In this document: positions 53,526 to 62,080 of the stretch, piece by piece | Layout of the letters: every line of letters starts with the position of its first letter | Numbering within the stretch: the stretch's first letter is position 1 | Assembly (NCBI GenBank): GCA_965225895.1 | Contig: CBDDBR010000011.1 | Span: 2,046,001-2,110,000, forward strand | Direction: 5' to 3' | DNA from: Endobugula sp965225895 | Lineage (GTDB): Bacteria > Pseudomonadota > Gammaproteobacteria > Pseudomonadales > Cellvibrionaceae | DNA: 64,000 nt | The notes under the pieces: generated by a model | Database searches by the model: none | What the model was told of the DNA's origin: nothing | The model's input: the letters and a program-made list of their open reading frames with translations, nothing else | Program-made: the position numbers and the translations under genes

Positions 53526-54188
53526 ATGCGAGCGATTCCCGCTTTTGGAATAGCAATATTATGTGCACTTGCTGCCTCTATTGCCTTATTAGCAACCCCA
53601 GCTCAGGCGCAAGAACTTAAGCCTAAATATATCGAAGGCACTCATTACCAGCTCGTTAAAACCCCAACAAAAACCCGTAACCCTGAAAAAGTAGAAGTTA
53701 CCGAGCTATTTTGGTACGGCTGCCCACACTGTAATCAATTTCAACCTGTTTTTTCAAAGTGGAAAAAACAACAAGCCGAAGATGTGGTGATTCAACATTC
53801 ACCCGCTATTTGGAATAAGCCCATGATTGTACATGCGCACATTTTTTATACGGCTAAAGCATTTCGCTTACTCGATGTTATGCACAAAGAAATTTTTGAT
53901 GCGATGCATATTGAACGTAAAAAATTAGTCTCTAAAGACCAAATTTTTGCATTATTTGAAAAACATGGCATTAGCCGTGAAAAATTTGACAAAACATTTG
54001 ATTCATTTGGTGTGCAGTCTCAAGTAAAACAAGCCAGTGCACGAGCACGCGGCTATGGCATCACAGGCACTCCAGAGGTTGTTGTTAACGGTAAATACCG
54101 TGTATCAAGCCGTATGGTAAGCTCAGAAGCCGAAGTACTTAAAGTAGCCAGTTTCTTAATCGAAAAAGAACGTGCCGCGCAAAAGTAA
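53526..54188 (+). CDS. dsbA: Thiol:disulphide interchange protein DsbA
   Basis: TAGGAGAA places the start at 53526; a longer frame to 53445 has no signal peptide. The 220-aa protein has a signal peptide (cleaved near TPAQAQE), the active site C66-P-H-C69 in FWYGCPHCNQF, and the cis-Pro loop in GITGTPEVVVNG. It forms disulphides in exported proteins. A dsbB gene is not in this window. Confidence 0.93.
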   Translation: MRAIPAFGIAILCALAASIALLATPAQAQELKPKYIEGTHYQLVKTPTKTRNPEKVEVTELFWYGCPHCNQFQPVFSKWKKQQAEDVVIQHSPAIWNKPMIVHAHIFYTAKAFRLLDVMHKEIFDAMHIERKKLVSKDQIFALFEKHGISREKFDKTFDSFGVQSQVKQASARARGYGITGTPEVVVNGKYRVSSRMVSSEAEVLKVASFLIEKERAAQK

Positions 54189-54212
54189 GTGCTTCCTTAG
54201 TAAATACCCGCT

Positions 54213-54243
54213 TATACACGGCAGAACTATTCTGCCGTGTATA
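54213..54243 (+). terminator. Strong hairpin downstream of dsbA
   Basis: A perfect 14-bp stem (TATACACGGCAGAA and its complement) with loop CTA lies about 25 bp after the dsbA stop. The following sequence is only moderately T-rich, so it may be a terminator or an mRNA 3'-end stabiliser. Confidence 0.65.
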
Positions 54244-54373
54244 TCACTCACTTTTCACTCCCCACCCCAATATCATCACCCTTAGACATAGCGCACATAT
54301 TTACCGCAACAAATATCTCATTCCTGTCTATACTCAAAACAAGGTATGAACTAACTCATTGTGGACAATATTC

Positions 54374-56158
54374 GTGGCTCAAGAAGACAATCGCTGGCGC
54401 GACAAATATCGGCAAGCACTTGCACAGCAAGAACAGCTCGAAAAAACCTTAAGTGCTCAGCAAGCCTTACTGCACCGTACAGTATTAAGCCTATCTCACG
54501 CAGCAGAGGGGCAAGATGTAGAGCTAGATAAACGCTTATCGGCTATTCGTAGTAGCCTTAAAAACAATGATGTGAGTAGTTTTGATCGCATGATCAAATC
54601 ACTAGAACGTGTTTGTTCTGAGATGGATCAGCACCGCCAAAAGCAATGGTCGAGCATACATAAGCATTTTCGTACTATTGCACAACAACTGCCCGAATTA
54701 ACACCCTCTGCCAACATAAAACCCGCCACTAAACATTTTATTAAATCAGTACCCAAAGGCGAATTATTACCTACCACATTGGCGCGCTTACTCGAAGACT
54801 TTAATCATCTACAAGTACAAGCCGCAAAATCGGTTCCCAAGCGGGGCCTGATGGATCGCCTATTTAATAAAGAAGAGGATACCGACCCGCTAACTGCCAC
54901 ATCGGATACCTTAGAAACAGAAACGACCAATCATACCACCAGCCATGATGAGGCCGATGAATGGGAAGCCGTTAATGAAGACACGCCTGAGGTAGAAGGC
55001 GAACTCATCACTCCCGAACTTATCGATCACACACCCCAGCATCGGGAGCGTGCAATTCCTGAAGCGGTACATGAACGTCCAACCCATGAACCCGCTTTCT
55101 CTAAAATTTCGGATCGAGTCACTATTATTCTTACGGAATTATTGGATTATTTTCCACAAGTCGATTGTGTAGAACAAAAAGCATTAAAAGCACGAGAGCG
55201 TATTAAACGTGGCTTAAACTGGTATGAATTAACACCCACGTTAGAAGATATTCGCGATGTACTTATTCAAGCTCATATGGGTACCGATGATAATTATCGT
55301 ATTTATTTAAAAAATGTCTATGCCGAACTCAGCCATATTACTGATGCCTTAGGTCTTGCTATAGAATCCGAAGCCCAACAACGCACAGCCAATAATTTAC
55401 TGCACGATAACGTTGCCGACGGCGTACACAATATTCATCAAGCCTTGGCAGAGCATGACAATATCAATCACTTAAAGACTGCTGTACAAGCACAAGTGCA
55501 CTCAATACAAGGAGCATTAGGCAAAGCCAAAAACAGTGAGCCCGAACCAGAGCAATCGCTCACGGCACAATTAAATAGCTTAATCGAGCGTGTACAAAGT
55601 ATGGAAAAACAAGACGCCGATATTCGTGAACAACTCGCACAAGAAAAAATGCGCGCAATTACAGATAGCCTTACAGGCCTACCTAATCGAGAAGCGTACA
55701 GTGAACGTGTACACGATGAAATGCTTCGCTGGCAACGGTATCAGCGTCCGTTATGTCTTGCCGTATTAGATATTGATTTTTTCAAAAAAATTAATGACAA
55801 CTATGGCCATCATACTGGCGACAAAGTACTAAAAGCCATTTCTCGATCTGTTGCTAAACGTTTACGTGAAGTTGATTTTATTGCTCGCTTTGGTGGTGAA
55901 GAATTTGTGATTTTATTACCTGAAACCTCGGCCGATAATGCACTAGGAATGTTAAATCGCACGCGGGAACGTTTAGCAAAAACGTATATGCGTAGTAAAT
56001 CAACAACAGGAGAAGAAACCAAATTTACCGTCACCGTTTCTATTGGCATCGCAGAATTTAGCGATGGCGATACCGCCGAAAGTGTTTTTGAACGCGCAGA
56101 CAAAGCGCTTTATGATGCAAAAGAAACAGGGCGCAACCAATGTATTATTGGAAAATAA
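54374..56158 (+). CDS. Diguanylate cyclase with long N-terminal helical region and intact I-site
   Basis: The start codon is GTG (54374) or TTG (54359); neither has a good ribosome binding site. The ~594-aa protein is soluble. Residues 1-130 look coiled-coil; a Thr/Glu-rich linker runs about 170-240; a second helical region follows (about 250-400). The C-terminal GGDEF domain has LTGLPNREAY, DIDFFKKINDNYGHHTGD and GGEEF at about 506. An R-E-V-D five residues before GGEEF is the RxxD I-site, so product inhibition is expected. It makes c-di-GMP. The N-terminal input signal is unknown. It follows dsbA but behind a hairpin. Confidence 0.9.
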   Translation: MAQEDNRWRDKYRQALAQQEQLEKTLSAQQALLHRTVLSLSHAAEGQDVELDKRLSAIRSSLKNNDVSSFDRMIKSLERVCSEMDQHRQKQWSSIHKHFRTIAQQLPELTPSANIKPATKHFIKSVPKGELLPTTLARLLEDFNHLQVQAAKSVPKRGLMDRLFNKEEDTDPLTATSDTLETETTNHTTSHDEADEWEAVNEDTPEVEGELITPELIDHTPQHRERAIPEAVHERPTHEPAFSKISDRVTIILTELLDYFPQVDCVEQKALKARERIKRGLNWYELTPTLEDIRDVLIQAHMGTDDNYRIYLKNVYAELSHITDALGLAIESEAQQRTANNLLHDNVADGVHNIHQALAEHDNINHLKTAVQAQVHSIQGALGKAKNSEPEPEQSLTAQLNSLIERVQSMEKQDADIREQLAQEKMRAITDSLTGLPNREAYSERVHDEMLRWQRYQRPLCLAVLDIDFFKKINDNYGHHTGDKVLKAISRSVAKRLREVDFIARFGGEEFVILLPETSADNALGMLNRTRERLAKTYMRSKSTTGEETKFTVTVSIGIAEFSDGDTAESVFERADKALYDAKETGRNQCIIGK

Positions 56159-56167
56159 AAAAACATC

Positions 56168-57094
56168 TCAAAAACGGATATTAAAAAAACGCTTGTAAGC
56201 AATCAACTCCGCTTCAACATCTGCCACATCAACTGCTACAAAAGATACCGTAGCATTGGGGGCTGTTTGCGCCAACACGGCAATATCTAAATAAGCAACA
56301 CACCCCAACAAAGGATAACCGCCCATCGTTTGGTGATCTTTCATTAAAACAATTGGCTGCCCATTGGGTGGGATTTGTATTGCGCCTAAAGAAACGCCAT
56401 GAGACATAACTGATACTGCCTGTACATTTAATGGCTCACCAGATAGTCGATATGCCATGCGATCTATCGTTTGTGTCACTGTATATGTTTGCTGAGAAAA
56501 TAATTGCTGTGCCTGTTGATCAAGTGGTGAAAATAACACATTAGGTATATAGCGCACGACGACATCCGCAGTGTAATGAGGAACAAATTGCGCAGGCACT
56601 CGGCGGCTCACATGAGCATGGCTAGCCACATAAGCGACTCGATTATTTTTTACTAATTTATTGCCGTTTTTTTCAAGGCCGCCTATGTTTTCACGCATAA
56701 CAGTTGAGCAACTTGATACCTGTTGTGCAACGGAAAACCCACCTTTAACGGCTAAATAACAACGCAAACCCGCCACAGGACGCACAAAACGTATCTCATC
56801 ACCCGCACTGACTTTATAGGTATGCCACGAAGAGATCGCTTGCCCATTTAACGTTGCTAATAAATCTGCACCACAAATAGCCATCACTGTTGGCTCTGTA
56901 AACACTGCCGAAAAAGCGCCATAGCTTATTTCTATTTGTGCATCGTTATAATGATTTTCTAATAAATAATTAGCCCATAAAAAAGCATGTTCATCGAGGG
57001 GGCCGCCCGTTGTTACGCCCATATGTTGATAACCATAGCGACCATAATCTTGTATTAGCGCTAAAAAATCTGCCTGTGTAATATGTAGTGTCAT
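56168..57094 (-). CDS. pxpC: 5-oxoprolinase subunit PxpC
   Basis: The 308-aa protein of the KipA/biotin-dependent carboxylase-like family has LALIQDYGRYGYQHMGVTTGG at the start, ANYLLENHYNDAQIEISYG, and the late MSHGVSLGAIQIPPNGQPIVLMKDHQTMGGYP region. With PxpA and PxpB it opens 5-oxoproline to glutamate using ATP. It overlaps pxpB by 4 bp. Confidence 0.92.
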   Translation of the reverse strand: MTLHITQADFLALIQDYGRYGYQHMGVTTGGPLDEHAFLWANYLLENHYNDAQIEISYGAFSAVFTEPTVMAICGADLLATLNGQAISSWHTYKVSAGDEIRFVRPVAGLRCYLAVKGGFSVAQQVSSCSTVMRENIGGLEKNGNKLVKNNRVAYVASHAHVSRRVPAQFVPHYTADVVVRYIPNVLFSPLDQQAQQLFSQQTYTVTQTIDRMAYRLSGEPLNVQAVSVMSHGVSLGAIQIPPNGQPIVLMKDHQTMGGYPLLGCVAYLDIAVLAQTAPNATVSFVAVDVADVEAELIAYKRFFNIRF

Positions 57095-57780
57095 GGCAAT
57101 ACACCACCTAATGCTACATATTCTTTCCGTGATATTGCGACAAATTGAACTTGGTCACCCACCGAAAAAGGACTCAATGATTCGCTACCATAATCAATCA
57201 ATACCGAAGGTGTTCTACCAATAATTTGCCAACCCCCGGGGGAATCTGAAGGGTATATTGCAGTTTGTCGATCCGCAATACCCACGCTGCCTTGTGCAAC
57301 TTTTTTTCTTGGTGTGTGTTTTCTCGGCGATGCTATACGTGAATCAACATGCCCTAAATAAGCAAAACCAGGCGCAAAGCCTATCGCGTAAACGTTATAG
57401 ATTTGTGACGTATGAATACGAATAATTTTTTCTACTGACAAGCCCGTTTTGTCTGCCAATAACGGCAAATCTAACGCTACCTCTTCACCGTAATAGGTAG
57501 GAATTTCAATGATTTTTTTGGGTAGTGATTGAGAATAAGAGGAAACGATAACCTCATCAATCAATGGCTGTATTTTTTTCTTTAATACATCCGCAGAAAT
57601 AGCCAATAAATTAAAGGTAATATGGACAGAAGCATAAGCAGGAATAATATCAATAATGACATCTCCCACTGTTTTTTTCAGCAATTGTGTTAAATGGTAA
57701 ATGCGGCGAGTGTTATCGCCTTCTATCGATTGCTCGCTTAGAATTAATAGCGTATTTTCAGAAACAACGACCTGCTTCAT
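57091..57780 (-). CDS. pxpB: 5-oxoprolinase subunit PxpB
   Basis: The 229-aa protein matches KipI-type PxpB: IPTYYGEEVALDL, IHTSQIYNVYAIGFAPGFAYLG, SPRKHTPRKKVAQGSVGIADRQTAIYPSDSPGGWQIIGRT. It overlaps pxpA by one base and pxpC by four, so translation is coupled within the pxpABC operon. Confidence 0.93.
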   Translation of the reverse strand: MKQVVVSENTLLILSEQSIEGDNTRRIYHLTQLLKKTVGDVIIDIIPAYASVHITFNLLAISADVLKKKIQPLIDEVIVSSYSQSLPKKIIEIPTYYGEEVALDLPLLADKTGLSVEKIIRIHTSQIYNVYAIGFAPGFAYLGHVDSRIASPRKHTPRKKVAQGSVGIADRQTAIYPSDSPGGWQIIGRTPSVLIDYGSESLSPFSVGDQVQFVAISRKEYVALGGVLP

Positions 57781-58511
57781 TACTCTGATAATAAATGGCG
57801 TATTGCTTTCACTGACGACACGGCTAAATCACCATCACCATGCACACATATTGTGTCTGCGGTAACATCTAATATTTGCCCCGAGTGGCTAAGCACTTGC
57901 TGTTGGAAAATCAAACTATTGGCCTGTGTCACAATACTTTCGAGATCACTATATACCGCACCCGCCTCTTGTCGTGATTGCAACAACCCATCGTTGTTAT
58001 ACGCACGATCGCAAAATGCTTCGAGTAATATGCTCACACCATGTGACTGCGCGATATCACAATAATGTTGCACATGTGGTACTGCCATAATCATTAATGA
58101 AACATCACCGCGCATCAGTGACACCGCTTTCACTAACGCCGTATATACAGACACATCACGCATCATCATATTATACAAAGCACCATGTGGCTTTACGTAA
58201 GATACTTTTGTACCCTGCGCTCGACACAAGGCCTGCAAAGCACCGACTTGATATAACGTAATATTAATTAGCTCATCCACCGAAAATGACATTTCTTTTC
58301 GACCAAAACCCACTAAATCAGGGTAGCTCGGATGCGCGCCAATCGTTACGTTATGCTTGCACGCCGACGCAATAGTCTCACTCATAATATGCGGATCAGA
58401 CGCATGAAAACCGCAAGCAATATTTGCCATATCAATATAAGGCATCACAGCGGCATCAGATCCCATTGACCACACACCAAAACTTTCACCCATATCACAA
58501 TTCAGTTTCAT
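57780..58511 (-). CDS. pxpA: 5-oxoprolinase subunit PxpA (LamB/YcsF family)
   Basis: The 243-aa protein begins MKLNCDMGESFGVW, the LamB/YcsF signature. Others are MANIACGFHASDP, VTIGAHPSYPDLVGFGR, YVKPHGALYNMM and ICVHGDG. It catalyses ring opening with the PxpBC partner. It is the first gene of pxpABC. Confidence 0.94.
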   Translation of the reverse strand: MKLNCDMGESFGVWSMGSDAAVMPYIDMANIACGFHASDPHIMSETIASACKHNVTIGAHPSYPDLVGFGRKEMSFSVDELINITLYQVGALQALCRAQGTKVSYVKPHGALYNMMMRDVSVYTALVKAVSLMRGDVSLMIMAVPHVQHYCDIAQSHGVSILLEAFCDRAYNNDGLLQSRQEAGAVYSDLESIVTQANSLIFQQQVLSHSGQILDVTADTICVHGDGDLAVSSVKAIRHLLSE

Positions 58512-58639
58512 GCTATTAATTTTCCTTACTGATGACTAACCATTTATTATTCATTTTATACACCAATATAATAACAAAATAATACAGAGACTTCTTTTTA
58601 TGCAAGCTTAAACCAATAGTCATCAACACAGTAAAAACA

Positions 58640-58819
58640 TTAATGGGGCATTGGGGGTTTCAGCTTCTGCAATTCTGCCAACACCTCCTCGGCTTCTGCA
58701 GTTATGGTAGAGTATCCTCTAATATCGCCTTTGCGCTGTAGCTGCATAGCTTGTTCTAATAAACGCTCATATTTTGCTTGTAGTTTCTTCTCAGGGTTTG
58801 CTTTTAAAAAACCAAACAT
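58640..58819 (-). CDS. DUF6435-type small protein (Lacal_2735-like)
   Basis: GGAG sits before the Met at 58819, giving a 59-aa protein (MFGFLKANPEKKLQAKYERL start). Next comes a helical, charged segment with RKGDIRGYSTITAEAEEVL. This pattern is shared by a family of small proteins in marine bacteria. Function is unknown. A longer frame to 58879 has no supporting site. Confidence 0.75.
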   Translation of the reverse strand: MFGFLKANPEKKLQAKYERLLEQAMQLQRKGDIRGYSTITAEAEEVLAELQKLKPPMPH

Positions 58820-58934
58820 ACTGTTTTCTCCGTTGTGACTCATCATATATGAGCACTTATACGTATAATATACTGACAATAGAACTATATTTACCCGTAT
58901 AGAGTCATATATATACCCTCACATAGGATTTATT

Positions 58935-59705
58935 ATGAAAACACCTTACCATTTCAGCCTTGTTTTTGTGTTGCTCACTCTATCAATGTACTCTACTGCC
59001 GCTGTTCATATTGTGTTAGAAAAGCCCCGTTCAAATAATAGTATTGAAAAGCAAATATACGAACGCTTACAAACCTCGCCCACCACACAGACTGTTACTG
59101 CTTTTTTAAACGATACATTTCATACACGTGAAGATATTGCGATTCATTTTGGCCATTATGGGCGTATTTGGTACGAAAATAATAAAATTGAAATACCTTA
59201 TGAATTTATTCAACGTATGCGTAACGGCTATCAAAATGCAAACTTTCCACACCATGCTGCCAGTCTTGATGAATTTACAGGGAATACCTTATTGCACGTT
59301 ATCTTTCACGAAATGGCACACGCATTTATTGAGCAATACAATTTACCTGTATTGGGTAAGCCTGAGGATGCGGCGGATGGTTTAGCCGATGTGCTATTGC
59401 TGTATTTTTTTGATGAGGGCGACAACATCGTCATTAGCGCTGCCGACCTTTTTTATATGAAAAGCACGTATAAACGCCGCCTCACCACCTATGATTATTG
59501 GAGTGAGCATAGTCTAGATTTACAACGCTACTACGCCCGAATTTGTCATGTTTACGGCAGTAACCCGAGTAAACACCAAGCGCTAGTTAAGCGCACAGGC
59601 TTTGATGAAATACGAGCCGAGCGTTGCATTATTCAATACAAAGATTTAGAACGTGGCTGGCTCACCGTATTACAACCCGCCTTTAAGAATACGGACAAGC
59701 CGTAA
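58935..59705 (+). CDS. DUF4344-like secreted metallopeptidase
   Basis: The 256-aa protein has a signal peptide (HFSLVFVLLTLSMYSTAA) and the zinc motif HEMAHAFIEQYNLPVLG (about residues 124-140) followed by EDAADGLADVLLLYFF; the Glu/Asp in the latter would be the third ligand. The HExxH-x(n)-GxxEDxAD pattern is that of DUF4344 metallopeptidases. It is exported to the periplasm or beyond. Its 3' end overlaps the hemH 3' end by 23 bp, on opposite strands. Confidence 0.75.
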   Translation: MKTPYHFSLVFVLLTLSMYSTAAVHIVLEKPRSNNSIEKQIYERLQTSPTTQTVTAFLNDTFHTREDIAIHFGHYGRIWYENNKIEIPYEFIQRMRNGYQNANFPHHAASLDEFTGNTLLHVIFHEMAHAFIEQYNLPVLGKPEDAADGLADVLLLYFFDEGDNIVISAADLFYMKSTYKRRLTTYDYWSEHSLDLQRYYARICHVYGSNPSKHQALVKRTGFDEIRAERCIIQYKDLERGWLTVLQPAFKNTDKP

Positions 59706-60771
59706 ACTGTTTATGCGTTTCGGTACCCGCATGGTCATTAGGCATATCCCAACCCTGCAAGTGACGCTCAACCAATTGGGTTAATACATCAATATGTGAT
59801 TCACTGGCATTAAGCGCAGGAATATACTCATAGCGCTCACCACCTGCAGCCATAAAATATTCCCGATTCTCTTCACCAATCTCTTCTATGGTTTCTAGGC
59901 AATCTGCAGAAAACCCTGGGCAAACCACTTGCACTGATTTTACACCCTGTTCAGGAAATGCTTTAAGAGTATGATCGGTGTATGGTTTTAACCATTCCTC
60001 TCGGCCAAAACGTGATTGAAACGTTGTCATATATGCGTCTTTACTTAAACCCAAACGCTCGGCTAATAAACGGGATGTTTTATAGCATTCACAATGATAG
60101 GGGTCGCCATTTTTAAGGTAACGCAAAGGCACCCCATGGTAAGACATCAGTAATTTATCCGCTCGCCCGTGTGTTTCCCAATGCGCCTCTACACTTTTTG
60201 CTAACGCTTCAATATAAGGGGGATAATCATGATAATGACTAATAAAACGTAAATCAGGTAGCCAACGTCGCTGAGTAAAATCGTCGGCCAACGCATCAAA
60301 GGTAGATGCCGTAGTAGCCGCTGAATACTGTGGATACAATGGTAGTACCAGTAACTGGCGTACCCCATCTTGCTGCATGGCTTCTATGGATTGCGCAATC
60401 GATGGCTGCCCATAACGCATAGCAAACTTAACAACGACATGTTCACCATATTTTTTCTTTAACGATTGAGAAAGCCCCTCGTACTGCTGCTGCGTATAGA
60501 CCATTAATGGCGACCCTTCTTCGGTCCATACCGTTTGATACGCTGCCGCTGAACGCCGTGGGCGAATACGCAGAATAACGCCATGTAAAATACATTTCCA
60601 CAATAAACGAGGCATCTCAACCACACGAGGATCGGATAAAAACTGTGCTAAGTATTTGCGTAGCGCCGATGTAGTTGGCGCTTCTGGTGTACCAAGATTA
60701 GTAATTAACACACCTATTTTAGGTGCTTGCTGATGCGAAAAATCAGGCTGTCCAATATATTTCATAGTCAA
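59683..60771 (-). CDS. hemH: Ferrochelatase
   Basis: The 362-aa enzyme inserts Fe(II) into protoporphyrin IX, the last step of haem synthesis. Motifs: GVLITNLGTPEAPTTSALR at the start, MRYGQPSI, LPLYPQYSAATTAS, LMSYHGVP with the metal-site His, FQSRFGREEWLKPY, and VCPGFSADCLETIEEIG near the end. The length fits the family, with a ~30-residue extra tail. In this window it adds to the haem/iron theme (HemW, cytochrome c4, iron uptake). Confidence 0.95.
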   Translation of the reverse strand: MTMKYIGQPDFSHQQAPKIGVLITNLGTPEAPTTSALRKYLAQFLSDPRVVEMPRLLWKCILHGVILRIRPRRSAAAYQTVWTEEGSPLMVYTQQQYEGLSQSLKKKYGEHVVVKFAMRYGQPSIAQSIEAMQQDGVRQLLVLPLYPQYSAATTASTFDALADDFTQRRWLPDLRFISHYHDYPPYIEALAKSVEAHWETHGRADKLLMSYHGVPLRYLKNGDPYHCECYKTSRLLAERLGLSKDAYMTTFQSRFGREEWLKPYTDHTLKAFPEQGVKSVQVVCPGFSADCLETIEEIGEENREYFMAAGGERYEYIPALNASESHIDVLTQLVERHLQGWDMPNDHAGTETHKQFTACPYS

Positions 60772-60846
60772 TGATTAATAAGTCTGTAAAAATGAATACC
60801 CACTATTGTACGTAAATTTACCCCAATAAGCTCACGCTAAACGCCT

Positions 60847-61071
60847 ATGTTAACAACGAATAAATGCCACTGCCCTTATTGTGGTGAGATCATTGAATTA
60901 CTGATTGATCCATCAGAGCCATTTCAAGAGTATATTGAAGACTGCTTTGTGTGTTGTCGCCCCATCACTGTCACCGTCAGTATCGAAACAATCCCAAACA
61001 ACGCAAGTCAAGCAATCAACGAAAGTAACGAAAGCAACATAACGGTTTATGTGAGAAGTGAAAATGAATAA
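60847..61071 (+). CDS. CPXCG-motif cysteine-rich protein
   Basis: The 74-aa protein has CHCPYCGE and DCFVCCRPI, a zinc-ribbon-like pair of CxxC motifs typical of the small CPXCG family. The C-terminus is short and acidic. The next gene's ATG lies inside its last codons, so translation is coupled. The role is unknown. Confidence 0.85.
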   Translation: MLTTNKCHCPYCGEIIELLIDPSEPFQEYIEDCFVCCRPITVTVSIETIPNNASQAINESNESNITVYVRSENE

Positions 61072-61444
61072 CCATCCCCCTTCCGTACTTATTATGATGG
61101 CTCATGGCAGCCGCAAGATTGAGGCCAACGAAGAATTTAAACAACTGGTCGACAAGGTTGCACTCACCGCAACAGATTATGCCCTTGTCACACACTGCTT
61201 TTTAGAAATTGCCTCACCCAACCTAGAAACATGCATCACGCAATGTGCTGCATTGGGCTATCAGCATTATGATCTATACCCACTCTTTTTTAACCAAGGT
61301 AATCACGTTACCTGTGATATTCCACAACAGATACAACAAGCACAGCAACAACACCCCCAATGCCATATTCAGCAATTACAATATTTTGGGGAATTTAGCC
61401 AACTGGCCGCCAGTGTGGTAACTCATATACAACAGCAAAAATAA
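61064..61444 (+). CDS. CbiX/SirB-type chelatase family protein
   Basis: The ATG at 61064 overlaps the preceding stop. The 126-aa protein has MMAHGSRKIEANEEFKQLVDKV with the metal-binding His, FLEIASPNLETCI and DLYPLFFNQGNHVTCDIP with the second His. It corresponds to one half of a class II chelatase (sirohydrochlorin cobalt/ferrochelatase). Metal (Fe or Co) is not decided by sequence. Location near hemH suits tetrapyrrole metabolism. Confidence 0.85.
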   Translation: MNNHPPSVLIMMAHGSRKIEANEEFKQLVDKVALTATDYALVTHCFLEIASPNLETCITQCAALGYQHYDLYPLFFNQGNHVTCDIPQQIQQAQQQHPQCHIQQLQYFGEFSQLAASVVTHIQQQK

Positions 61445-61477
61445 ACACAAGGAATATACACTGCCCTTGGCTTACAC

Positions 61478-61693
61478 TTACCCAGCCTGCTCACCGCCCT
61501 GTAACCTCAGCATCTCATATTCTAAGGAATTTCTAATTAAAGTATGAATCGCAAATAAGCCAAACTTACGATCTTCCGCTACCTCATCGTAAAATCCCAT
61601 GTCGCCCAACAATGCAATAACAGAACTTAGGTTTGCTAACGTATCCTCAATAGTAAGCCCTATTAGGGTATTTCTGGTTAAATGATTATCCAT
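61478..61693 (-). CDS. Small hypothetical protein divergent from an XRE regulator
   Basis: The 71-aa product is unrecognised. AAGG lies about 7 nt before the ATG. It is mostly helical (LSSVIALLGDMGFYDEVAEDRKFGLFAIHTLIRN in outline, residues 22-55). It is transcribed away from the XRE gene, and an 11-bp inverted repeat lies 20 bp upstream of its start, so both genes may be controlled together. It may be an accessory of the islet to its right. Confidence 0.55.
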   Translation of the reverse strand: MDNHLTRNTLIGLTIEDTLANLSSVIALLGDMGFYDEVAEDRKFGLFAIHTLIRNSLEYEMLRLQGGEQAG

Positions 61694-61713
61694 AACATGC
61701 CTTTTTTACTAGT

Positions 61714-61753
61714 GATCATAGGGTGACAAGTGCTTGCATCGTACCCTATGATC
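61714..61753. promoter_or_regulatory. Candidate operator: 11-bp inverted repeat with 18-bp spacer
   Basis: GATCATAGGGT (61714-61724) and ACCCTATGATC (61743-61753) are perfect complements. They lie between divergent genes, 20 bp before one start and 7 bp before the other. This is the position expected for autoregulation by the adjacent XRE protein. The in-frame ATG at 61748 falls inside the right arm, which argues for the ATG at 61760. Confidence 0.65.
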
Positions 61754-61759
61754 GCATGC

Positions 61760-62044
61760 ATGACAACATTACATCAATTAAGTAAAAGGCTAAAAGAACT
61801 ACGAACAGAGCACGGCATCACTCAAGAAGAGTTTGGTGTCATTGCGGGCTTTGGTCAAAAACATTACCAACAGATCGAATCAGGCAAGAAAAAACAAATA
61901 TGGTTAGAAACCGTTGAAAGATTAGCAGCAGCATATAACCTTGAAGCTTGGCAGCTTTTATCACCTATCTACCCAACAAAAACCAAGTTAGCTAAAAAAC
62001 CTAAATCTTCAAAAATTCATAATATTAAGAAAACTAATAATTAA
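61760..62044 (+). CDS. XRE-family helix-turn-helix regulator
   Basis: The 94-aa protein has a single XRE-type HTH: LSKRLKELRTEHGITQEEFGVIAGFGQKHYQQIESG (residues about 6-41), followed by ERLAAAYNLEAWQLL. The tail is basic (KTKLAKKPKSSKIHNIKKTNN). It is the size of phage-repressor or restriction-controller proteins. Earlier starts at 61730 (GTG) and 61748 (ATG) would run through the operator-like repeat. No ribosome binding site precedes 61760, so a leaderless transcript is possible. It lies 36 bp before the HEPN-like gene on the same strand. Confidence 0.8.
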   Translation: MTTLHQLSKRLKELRTEHGITQEEFGVIAGFGQKHYQQIESGKKKQIWLETVERLAAAYNLEAWQLLSPIYPTKTKLAKKPKSSKIHNIKKTNN

Positions 62045-62080
62045 ATGAACCTCCACATTCTAGTTAATTAGAGATATCCA

